Of a stretch of 64,000 nt of DNA, positions 18,101 through 24,371 are shown in pieces. Source of the DNA: Marispirochaeta sp. (GTDB taxonomy: Bacteria > Spirochaetota > Spirochaetia > JC444 > Marispirochaetaceae); NCBI RefSeq assembly GCF_963668165.1, contig NZ_OY764212.1, positions 992,001 to 1,056,000 on the forward strand, read 5' to 3'. The stretch's first letter is position 1; every line of letters starts with the position of its first letter. A model generated the notes under the pieces. It worked only from the letters and a program-made list of their open reading frames with translations. It was not told the origin of the DNA and searched no databases. The translations under genes were made by a program, and so were the position numbers.

Positions 18101-18791
18101 GCCCTCGCCCGTGGGGGCAGGATACCGCGTTGATTACCGGCTGCGGCCCTTCGGCCGCTCCGGAGACCTGACAGCTGAAATCCCGGTCCTGGAGGAGTAC
18201 TACCGAAAGAAAGCCGCCCCGTGGGAACTCCAGGCCCTTCTGAAACTCAGACTCATCGATCCTGATTCGAAGACCGCCGCGGATTTTGAGAATCATCTGC
18301 ATCCCCTGTTAGGTAAATGGAGAGACCCGAAGGAGATCGTCGCAGCCATCAGAAATAACCGGCAGGCAGCCCTCAGAACAAACCGGGATGTTCTGCGTGG
18401 TTTACGGGATATAAAAAACGGCCCGGGGGGCATCCGGGACATAGAGTTCCTGATTCAAGGCCTGCAGCTCATCCACGCGCCGGAGTACCCGGAGCTGATC
18501 TGTGGTACTACCCTGAAAGCTCTGACTCTTTTGGGAGAAAGGGAGCTGCTCCAACCTGCGGACCAGCGGAGTCTGAATGATGCCTACCGGTTTTTCAGAC
18601 GCATCGAGCATTTCCTGCAGCTATACGAAGACCGACAGATACACACCCTGCCCGGCAAGCCCGAAGAGCTGGAGGCCCTGTCCCTGCGCTGTTCGGGACT
18701 TTCCGGCAGCGAGTTCCTCAAGCAGGTCGATTCTTTAAGCGCCACAGTGCTGCGGCTAAACAATGAGTACTTTGCACTTTACGAAGCGTAA
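15171..18791 (+). CDS. glnE: GlnE-type adenylyltransferase with N-terminal ACT domains
   Basis: A 1206-residue protein, about 260 residues longer than Escherichia coli GlnE (946). GlnE attaches AMP to, and removes it from, the regulatory tyrosine of GlnA. Two nucleotidyltransferase domains are visible. The first has G-L-G-K-F-G-G (from Gly421) and Asp435-Ile-Glu437, and the second has F-G-K-L-G-G and Asp943-Leu-Asp945. The usual second aspartate is glutamate in the first, deadenylylating domain. The extra N-terminus holds two ACT-like repeats (about 24-65 and 163-220). The second reads W-I-E-L-T-A-Q-D-S-P-F-F-L-Y, then D-L-E-G-K-K-I, like the ACT domains of GlnD. Direct glutamine sensing is inference. 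AGAGGA precedes the ATG, and a TACAAT lies at 15129. Confidence 0.92.
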   Translation: MDGERQIRALGPEHPFITEIRPASAARLEITISTYDLPSIFSLLTGVLSSLGMEISSARIRSINLPENPGKNARKNPALPGRGILDSFSGTIGNGETASSFQQRLNKHLAELIPPLLTRTGPDRAATARRTVNEWVASAVNRFTAQEKSVLMPMDLVVRSDLPDYTWIELTAQDSPFFLYSVTTAITLQGLSVERVEINTTRGRILDRFGLLDLEGKKIEDQRALNLLRFSILLTKQFTFFLGEAPAPYAAITRFESLLEELSRSGDPEQWKDLLENPEVLKELAKLLGMSDFLWEDFIRLQYENIIPLLGGGNRIPGAGFDTPVTREDFEYRLQVALSRETSYQGKVDCLNQFKDDEIFKLDLQQILEPRGEFLRFSRNLTRLAEAVAATAFLLAEEHLESRYGRPRTVAGLDVPFTVLGLGKFGGQALGYASDIELICVYSDNGSTDGQNRIPNAEYFDRMVKEAAGIIRTKQEGIFRIDLRLRPHGSAGPHASSLERFTSYYREKARSFERLALVRLRAVAGDRDLGHRVEIIRDEIVYAHGSLNLEELRNLRQRQLDEKNRVGSFNAKFSTGALVDVEYTVQILQAEHGTEHLSLRTPSIHQALEELSRIGIIRADEAQEIIWAYRFLRRLINALRMLRGSARDLFLPDFESDEFSHLARRMGYRRKQDMSPREQLKTEFEERTARVRGFVEHYLGRESLPSRGAESIADLILFPEKPGDLKAEILKRYGFRNCRRGVHNFESLAQKSGNRETFVSVAILAVQELMRRSDPDMALNNWERFATAFEEGQELIRQMLSQPTRINLLMRLFSGSQYLSDILAREPELFGEITDPAFIHRPLTREEFQRRLGDEIGKAPYRKLFIAALRRARKREILRIGTRDICYGAPLEEITRELSLTAESQIREALNYAWLEIGGEGEVPVVMGAFGKLGGMELNYSSDLDLIGILRTGPGAGCLDKEQGRKLMERTRGLLAVPSPVGAGYRVDYRLRPFGRSGDLTAEIPVLEEYYRKKAAPWELQALLKLRLIDPDSKTAADFENHLHPLLGKWRDPKEIVAAIRNNRQAALRTNRDVLRGLRDIKNGPGGIRDIEFLIQGLQLIHAPEYPELICGTTLKALTLLGERELLQPADQRSLNDAYRFFRRIEHFLQLYEDRQIHTLPGKPEELEALSLRCSGLSGSEFLKQVDSLSATVLRLNNEYFALYEA

Positions 18792-18806
18792 TCCGTAACA
18801 CCCGCC

Positions 18807-20426
18807 TCAGGAGGACCCCTCGGAAAAGAGTCCCATCAGCAGATTGGCCCCCATTTTATCCGGATCTTTCATGCTCTCCATGGATTTCAAGAGGTCCTTC
18901 AGTTCGAGGATCTCTTCTAAAAGGAGCAGACGGACCAGCTGTTCGTATTCCGGTGCAGTCCTGACAGAAATCGTATTATCTTTCTGCACCAGGGTTATCA
19001 GTATATCGTCTTTTCGGATGTGATAGAGCCGATCCTGGGACGAATCAACCCGGTGTATAAAGAACTCCTCATCCTTGAAGGCCTTGAGCATCTCCTGACG
19101 GATAAAGTCGGTCATACGCTGGGAAGGAAACTCGAGATCGAAGGACTGCTGGGAAGCTTCCGGCTTCTCCCCTCTTCTGCGCTTTGTATAGCCGCTGCCG
19201 CCGTTGAAGCTGCGGATAAGCAGAGGCGGCGCGGTTATACTGGCGACCAGCAGAGTCATGATTGCTACGCCGAACAGGTCTTTACCGATTACCCCCGACG
19301 AAAGCCCGATACCGGCGACAATCAGGGTTACCTCTCCACGGGGGAGCATTCCTGCACCAATGCGAAAGGCCCCCCGCAGATTAAAACCGGTCAGCAGACT
19401 GGGCAGCCCGCAGCCGATCAGTTTCCCGGCAATCGCCGTCAGGGAAAAGATAAGACCGAAACCAAGAACCGGTATCAGAGAGCTGAAATCCACCATCATG
19501 CCCATAACGCAAAAGAAGATGGGCACAAAAAAAGAATAGAGACCCGATAGATTCTCCCGTATTTCATGGGCAATATCGGTCTGGGAAAGGGAAAGACCGG
19601 TAACGTACGCGCCGATAATCATGGCAAGCCCCACAGTCTCGGAGAGCCCCGCCAGAATAAGGGCGAGTCCAAAAGCAATACCGGCAATGGTATCCATTCC
19701 CTGAAAGTGCTTGAGCCCCTTGGTCAGTTTTGGAGCAATAATGATTCCGATGACCGTACAGACCAGCCAGAACCCGAAAGCCTTGCCAGCTATAATACCG
19801 ATCCCGCCCCAGTTGAGGGGAGCACCGCCGGAGGCCTTGGAAATACCGACCACCACCGCCAGCAGGATTATTCCCAGCACATCATCCAGTACGGCAGCAG
19901 CCAGGATGGTAACCCCTTCCGGGGATGACATCTTGTGTTTCTCCGACAGGATCCTGGCGGTAATCCCCACAGAAGTCGCCGTAGACAGGGTTCCGAGAAA
20001 AAGGGCCACAGGATCGGTAAAGGAGTTTACCTGAGGAAGCAGCATCACCGCCACGAGGTCGCCGAAAAGAAAGGAGACAACCACTCCGCCGACGCCAATC
20101 ACCGATCCGAGGCCGGAAAAGCGCAGAAAAGTGGGGAGGTCAGTTTCCAGCCCCGAGAGAAACAGCAGAATAATCGAAGCATGTACCGCGAAACCATACA
20201 GTTCCGGCTGTATAGGAAGAACTCCATCGAAGATCGGAAAAAGCGGCCCGTGTAAAAAGGGCAGGACAATGGCCCCCAGAGCATAGGGACCAATTATCAT
20301 ACCGGCTACCAGTTCCCCAAGCACACGGGGTTGTCTCAGTGTATGGGTAAAAATATGGCCCAATATTTTGGAACTTATAATTACCGCCGCAAGCTGCAGC
20401 ATGAGACGAGTCATGATATGGTTCAT
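18807..20426 (-). CDS. CPA2-family cation:proton antiporter
   Basis: A 539-residue integral membrane protein with about 12 hydrophobic segments over residues 5-400. It is of the monovalent cation:proton antiporter-2 (KefB/NapA-like) type. Typical features are an opening helix, L-R-Q-P-R-V-L-G-E-L-V-A-G-M-I-I-G-P after it, and L-L-F-L-S-G-L-E-T-D. The C-terminal 130 residues are soluble and charged; no complete TrkA-N Rossmann motif was seen. It probably exchanges Na+ or K+ for protons, but the ion cannot be told. It lies 5 bp after the EIIA gene on the minus strand with GGAG before the ATG. The two are likely one operon, which suggests EIIA-linked control of ion transport (inference). Convergent with glnE, 15 bp apart. 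Confidence 0.88.
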   Translation of the reverse strand: MNHIMTRLMLQLAAVIISSKILGHIFTHTLRQPRVLGELVAGMIIGPYALGAIVLPFLHGPLFPIFDGVLPIQPELYGFAVHASIILLFLSGLETDLPTFLRFSGLGSVIGVGGVVVSFLFGDLVAVMLLPQVNSFTDPVALFLGTLSTATSVGITARILSEKHKMSSPEGVTILAAAVLDDVLGIILLAVVVGISKASGGAPLNWGGIGIIAGKAFGFWLVCTVIGIIIAPKLTKGLKHFQGMDTIAGIAFGLALILAGLSETVGLAMIIGAYVTGLSLSQTDIAHEIRENLSGLYSFFVPIFFCVMGMMVDFSSLIPVLGFGLIFSLTAIAGKLIGCGLPSLLTGFNLRGAFRIGAGMLPRGEVTLIVAGIGLSSGVIGKDLFGVAIMTLLVASITAPPLLIRSFNGGSGYTKRRRGEKPEASQQSFDLEFPSQRMTDFIRQEMLKAFKDEEFFIHRVDSSQDRLYHIRKDDILITLVQKDNTISVRTAPEYEQLVRLLLLEEILELKDLLKSMESMKDPDKMGANLLMGLFSEGSS

Positions 20427-20431
20427 CGTGC

Positions 20432-20878
20432 TTACTCCAATAATGCGGAAAGCAGTTCCTGCTTTGATGTAACCTGCAGAATACGCTCCCGGGATTCCGC
20501 GGTCTTTAACAGACGGCTTATCTCTGCCAGAAACTGCACATGTGGACCTGTCTTGTTTAAAGGCGAAAGGGTCATGATAAAGATTCTGCTTTGTTCCCCG
20601 TCAAGGGACTCAAAATCGATTCCTTCAGGTTTTACAGCCACACAAGCCACAAGATCGTCAACCGCGCCGGATTTGCCATGGGGAATGGCAACACCATGCT
20701 GAATACCGGTGGACATCTTGGACTCCCGCTCGAGTACCGCCTGGAGAGCTGCTTCCCGGTCCTTTATTTTACCGCTTTGCGAAAGAAGATCGATCAGCTC
20801 TTCAATAACTTCCTTCTTGGTAGAAGCCTTCAATCCCAGAGAGACTACCTCCGGGCTTAATACTTTGCGTAGATTCAT
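20432..20878 (-). CDS. ptsN: PTS EIIA, nitrogen/fructose type (PtsN-like)
   Basis: A 148-residue cytoplasmic EIIA domain of the fructose/mannitol/Ntr class, matching the family length. The phosphoacceptor is His67 in the V-A-I-P-H-G-K motif. There is no fused IIB or IIC, as in PtsN, which works in regulation rather than sugar uptake. In other bacteria PtsN regulates K+ transport and nitrogen responses, which fits its antiporter partner and the nearby glutamine synthetase locus. The ATG has no Shine-Dalgarno and follows a consensus promoter by only 8 nt, so the mRNA is probably leaderless. The symbol is assigned by domain class, not by experiment. Confidence 0.85.
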   Translation of the reverse strand: MNLRKVLSPEVVSLGLKASTKKEVIEELIDLLSQSGKIKDREAALQAVLERESKMSTGIQHGVAIPHGKSGAVDDLVACVAVKPEGIDFESLDGEQSRIFIMTLSPLNKTGPHVQFLAEISRLLKTAESRERILQVTSKQELLSALLE

Positions 20879-20886
20879 AACTAGTG

Positions 20887-20915
20887 ACTGTAGAGACAGG
20901 TTCGAGAATTGTCAA
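20887..20915 (-). promoter_or_regulatory. ptsN promoter
   Basis: On the minus strand: TTGACA (20910-20915), 17-bp spacer, TACAGT (20887-20892). The -10 ends 8 nt before the ptsN ATG, so the start point would fall within a few nucleotides of the start codon. Confidence 0.75.
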
Positions 20916-21081
20916 CCAAAGTCAACAGTCTTTACCTGAACAAGTATTACTGCACAATTTTCTGCACTTCTTCTACTATTGGATATATTTGTGGTCTATG
21001 TCGTTACTTTTTCGCACCGCTTCTTCATGATACATCCAATTTCCTATTATTCTGGTTCAAAATTTATCCTTTCGTGAACAT

Positions 21082-21106
21082 AATTGGTAGTTTTGCCAAT
21101 TTTTTG
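21082..21106 (+). terminator. terminator-like hairpin upstream of ilvB promoter
   Basis: AATTGG (21082-21087) pairs with CCAATT, followed by a run of T. The stem is short and AT-rich, and no plus-strand gene lies upstream, so it may stop read-through or be chance. Confidence 0.35.
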
Positions 21107-21117
21107 GTTTTTTTATA

Positions 21118-21147
21118 TTGACAGCTCATAACCCTTGGGCCTATAGT
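21118..21147 (+). promoter_or_regulatory. ilvB promoter
   Basis: TTGACA at 21118-21123, an 18-bp spacer and TATAGT at 21142-21147. The expected start is near 21154, giving a leader of about 65 nt that contains the hairpin at 21162-21190. Confidence 0.7.
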
Positions 21148-21161
21148 TCATCAATGCCGGT

Positions 21162-21190
21162 TGTTATCCTCCGTTTGGCACGGGATAACA
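21162..21190 (+). promoter_or_regulatory. hairpin or operator in the ilvB leader
   Basis: TGTTATC pairs with GATAACA, with an inner CCGT/ACGG stem and a 2-nt bulge. It lies just after the predicted transcription start and 28 nt before the ATG. No T tract follows. It could be an operator palindrome or an RNA structure; no leader peptide rich in branched-chain codons was found. Confidence 0.4.
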
Positions 21191-21218
21191 GCAAATACAG
21201 CAAAATTGGAGACAGAAA

Positions 21219-22937
21219 ATGACCAAAAACCTCCGTACCGGCGCCGAAGTACTGGTGGATATCATCCAACAGCAGGGAGTCGAATATCTTTTCGGCTATC
21301 CAGGAGGAAACGCCATACCTGTTTTTGACGCCCTGGTGGATTCCCCGATCAAGCTGATTCTTACCCGTCACGAGCAGGGGGCCACCCACATGGCCGATGG
21401 TTTTGCCAGAGCCACGGGAAAACCCGGGGTTGTTCTGGTTACCTCCGGTCCCGGCGCGACAAATACCATAACAGGGATCATGACCGCACATATGGACTCG
21501 GTTCCCATGGTAATAATCTGCGGCCAGCAGCTGACCGGAAACCTCGGACTCGACGCGTTCCAGGAGGCTGATGTATCAGGAATATCCTACCCCGTAGTAA
21601 AACACTCCTACCTGATAAAAGAGCCGCAGGATATTCCCCGGATTGTCCGTGAAGCATTTCACCTGGCCGTTACCGGACGCCCCGGACCGGTTCTGATCGA
21701 TTTACCGAAGGACGTTTCAAGTGCCCTGATTGATCCGGCGATCAACGAGGATTTTCATCTACCGGGATATACCATTCCCAGGGAAGGCAATGCAGAGGAT
21801 ATCGAGGCCGTAGCAGAAATGCTCAACCGGGCAGAACGCCCTCTTCTTCTGGCAGGGCACGGCGCGGTTATATCCGACGCCGGTAAAGCGGTAAGCTACC
21901 TGGCCGAAAAGATGCAGGTCCCGGTGGTAAATACCCTCCTCGGTAAAGGATGCGTTCCCGAAACCCATGAACTTAACCTCGGCATGCTCGGCATGCACGG
22001 TACAGCCTATGCCAACAAGGCAGTGGAAAAGTGTGATCTTATAATGTCCATCGGTTCCCGCTGGGACGACAGAATAACCGGAAAACTTGACGAGTTCTGT
22101 TCTTCCGCGGTAAAGATCCACATCGATATTGACCCCTCGGAGATCAACAAGTCAGTTCCGGTGGACTGCGCCATAGTCGGGGATGCCCGCCACGTTGTCG
22201 AAGCCATTGCTGCCATTGCAGAACCCGGGGACACCTCTGCCTGGATCCAGGAGATTCGTCGTTTTCGCCGCAACTTTCCACTGAAATACCGCAAGGAAGG
22301 CAAGCTGAGAGCGGAACATGTAATTGACGAAATCTACAAGCTTACAAACGGCGAAGCAGTGGTTACCACCGACGTCGGACAGCACCAGATGTGGGCTGCC
22401 CAGTATTACCTGATAAAACACCGTTACCAGTGGATCTCTTCCGGCGGCGCCGGAACCATGGGCTTCGGTTTTCCTGCCGCCATAGGAGCAGCCCTGGGTG
22501 TTCCGGACAAGACGGTAATTGCCGTAGTCGGGGACGGCGGTTTCCAGATGACGTTGAACGAACTGGCCACCGCGGTCATTCACAAGCTCCCTCTGAAGGT
22601 CCTGATTATCAACAATCACTATCTGGGCATGGTACGGCAGTGGCAGAACATGTTCTACGATAACCGTCTTTCCGGAGTAGATATGGAAGGCAATCCCAAT
22701 TTTGTTAAACTTGCCGAGAGTTACGGTTGTAAAGCCTTCCGCATTAAACGCTCCGCCGATGTACGCAGGGTTCTCAGGAATGCCCTGGAATACAACGACG
22801 GGCCCTGTGTAATAGATGCGGAGGTAGAAAAAGAGGACAATGTCTTCCCGATGATTCCCTCCGGCGCGCCGTACAGCGCAATGCTGCTGGAAGTGCCGAA
22901 AACAGGCAGACTTGCCAAACCAACAGGAGGAACCTGA
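21219..22937 (+). CDS. ilvB: acetolactate synthase large subunit
   Basis: A 572-residue thiamine diphosphate enzyme that condenses pyruvate with pyruvate or 2-oxobutyrate, the first common step of branched-chain amino acid synthesis. Motifs: G-Y-P-G-G-N-A-I-P near residue 27, catalytic Glu52 in R-H-E-Q-G-A, G-P-G-A-T-N, a Q-A-type FAD region, and the C-terminal cofactor motif G-D-G-G-F-Q-M ending in I-N-N near residue 465. Length fits the catalytic subunit. The stop overlaps the ATG of the regulatory subunit (TGATG). It has its own predicted sigma-70 promoter. Confidence 0.96.
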   Translation: MTKNLRTGAEVLVDIIQQQGVEYLFGYPGGNAIPVFDALVDSPIKLILTRHEQGATHMADGFARATGKPGVVLVTSGPGATNTITGIMTAHMDSVPMVIICGQQLTGNLGLDAFQEADVSGISYPVVKHSYLIKEPQDIPRIVREAFHLAVTGRPGPVLIDLPKDVSSALIDPAINEDFHLPGYTIPREGNAEDIEAVAEMLNRAERPLLLAGHGAVISDAGKAVSYLAEKMQVPVVNTLLGKGCVPETHELNLGMLGMHGTAYANKAVEKCDLIMSIGSRWDDRITGKLDEFCSSAVKIHIDIDPSEINKSVPVDCAIVGDARHVVEAIAAIAEPGDTSAWIQEIRRFRRNFPLKYRKEGKLRAEHVIDEIYKLTNGEAVVTTDVGQHQMWAAQYYLIKHRYQWISSGGAGTMGFGFPAAIGAALGVPDKTVIAVVGDGGFQMTLNELATAVIHKLPLKVLIINNHYLGMVRQWQNMFYDNRLSGVDMEGNPNFVKLAESYGCKAFRIKRSADVRRVLRNALEYNDGPCVIDAEVEKEDNVFPMIPSGAPYSAMLLEVPKTGRLAKPTGGT

Positions 22938-23449
22938 TGAGTACAGCCGCCCAACAGGATTATCGTCAGCATACAATCAGTCTTTACGTAGCAAACAAAC
23001 CGGGAGTGCTTATCAGGGTTTCCCTGGTTTTTGCCCGCCGGGGCTACAATATCGACAGCCTTGTTGTATCCGGCGCTCATGATCCGAAATTCTCCCAGAT
23101 GAATATAGTAGCCTCGGGTGACTCCAAGACTCTGGACCAGATCCTGAAACAGCTGAACAAGCTGGTGGATGTTGTCCACGCCACCGACAATACAAGCCAG
23201 AATGTGATCCAGAAAGAACTCCTGCTGATAAAACTTGACTGCCCTCCCGATAAGAGGACCGAGATTCTTCAGGTTGCCTCCGCATTCAGCGGAGAAATCG
23301 TCGACCTCAGTGAGGCAACAATCACCTTTGAGGTTTCCGGCGACTCGGAAAAACTGGATACGGTTCATAACATCTGCAGCCATTACGGTGTTGTCGAGAT
23401 GGTGCGCTCAGGAAAGATTCTGATGGCCAAGGGTGAGAACATCACCTGA
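22937..23449 (+). CDS. ilvN: acetolactate synthase small subunit
   Basis: A 170-residue regulatory subunit of acetolactate synthase, needed for full activity and valine feedback. An N-terminal ACT domain begins S-L-Y-V-A-N-K-P-G-V-L-I-R-V (about 15-28) and continues R-R-G-Y-N-I-D-S-L-V-V. The C-terminal domain has the R-T-E-I family turn and V-D-L-S-E-A-T-I-T-F-E-V-S-G. Length matches IlvN/IlvH. Translation is coupled to ilvB by a TGATG overlap, with AGGAGG just upstream. The gene ends the operon; no clear terminator was found before radC. Confidence 0.94.
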   Translation: MSTAAQQDYRQHTISLYVANKPGVLIRVSLVFARRGYNIDSLVVSGAHDPKFSQMNIVASGDSKTLDQILKQLNKLVDVVHATDNTSQNVIQKELLLIKLDCPPDKRTEILQVASAFSGEIVDLSEATITFEVSGDSEKLDTVHNICSHYGVVEMVRSGKILMAKGENIT

Positions 23450-23500
23450 CAGAAACTTCTTCCTGAAGCAAAAACCCTTTACCGGGGTTCTATCTGTTAT

Positions 23501-24199
23501 ATGGAAACGGTATATGATTCGTCTGGGTTTAACCAGACCGGGACAGAGGGCCCCAGGGAGCGTATCGCCGCCGGGGGCCCGGGCAGGATTGCGGATGTCG
23601 ACCTCTTAAAGGCACTTCTTGGTTCAGGCAACAAAACCTTCAGAGTAGATACCATAGCAGGGAAACTTCTGCACTACTTCGACAACCTGGAGGGAACCCC
23701 CAGTTACCGGGATCTGCTCACTCTTCCGGGAATGGGTACAGCGAAGGCTGCCCAGATTATCGCCGCCTGGGAGTTTTGCCGCCGCAGAATGCGCCCCGCC
23801 GAAGCAGCCGTTCGGTCACCGGAGGACCTGATTCCGCTGATCCGCCATTACGGCGACCGGCAGCAGGAGCATTTTCTCAGCATACCCTTAAACGGGGCCC
23901 ATGAGGTTATCGGAATCCACATTGTTTCTGTGGGATTAGTCAACAGGACCCTGGTTCACCCCAGGGAAGTCTTCCGGCCTGCCTTGGAAAACTGCGCAGC
24001 CGCCCTTATCTGTGCCCACAACCACCCTTCAGGCCGTCTTGAACCCTCCCGGGAGGACCATGAAATAACCCTGCGCCTGATCAGAGCCGGTACGCTCCTG
24101 GGGATTCCGGTACTGGATCATCTTATCTTTCATGGAAGCCGTTTTTACAGTTTCTTGAGCAAGGGAAAGATCCGGCAGGAAGGAGAATGGGAAAGCTGA
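23501..24199 (+). CDS. radC: RadC-family JAB/MPN+ protein
   Basis: A 232-residue RadC-like protein. Residues about 18-100 form the helix-hairpin-helix part (G-P-R-E-R-I, then L-P-G-M-G-T-A-K-A-A-Q). The C-terminal MPN+/JAB domain has the metal motif H-N-H-P-S-G followed by the conserved Asp of the E-D-H-E segment. The role in DNA repair suggested by the name is not well established for the family. No Shine-Dalgarno precedes the ATG, and the start is chosen because the P-R-E-R-I motif normally lies about 15-20 residues in. Downstream of ilvN by 51 bp. Confidence 0.88.
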   Translation: METVYDSSGFNQTGTEGPRERIAAGGPGRIADVDLLKALLGSGNKTFRVDTIAGKLLHYFDNLEGTPSYRDLLTLPGMGTAKAAQIIAAWEFCRRRMRPAEAAVRSPEDLIPLIRHYGDRQQEHFLSIPLNGAHEVIGIHIVSVGLVNRTLVHPREVFRPALENCAAALICAHNHPSGRLEPSREDHEITLRLIRAGTLLGIPVLDHLIFHGSRFYSFLSKGKIRQEGEWES

Positions 24200-24222
24200 A
24201 TGAAAAGGTAAATAAAGAAACA

Positions 24223-24253
24223 CAAAAAAAGGACGGCCTGACAGACCGCCCCC
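24223..24253 (-). terminator. terminator after the NERD helicase gene
   Basis: Read on the minus strand, GGGCGGTC pairs with GGCCGTCC (with G-T pairs) around a short loop and is followed by seven T residues. It lies between radC and the helicase, which converge here. Confidence 0.7.
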
Positions 24254-24371
24254 GACTCTAACAAAAAACTCCGCAAACGGACAACCCTCTGCAGAGCTCC
24301 TCCTTTTTGTTAACAGAATGCTAACATGGAACTTTAAATACCGCAACAAAAATCTTTTCTGGCGTTTCTCA

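Larger units (their letters stand above)
20879..21218. other. divergent intergenic region ptsN / ilvB
   Basis: 340 bp without a supportable gene; the only open frame (70 codons, plus strand) is AT-rich, has no ribosome binding site and looks spurious. It holds the ptsN promoter, an AATTGG/CCAATT hairpin followed by a T tract, the ilvB promoter and a leader hairpin. It is more AT-rich than its surroundings. Confidence 0.7.

Noticed and set aside
20909..21121. 70-codon plus-strand open frame upstream of ilvB
   Set aside because: AT-rich, lies over the promoters, no ribosome binding site, and ends inside the ilvB -35.
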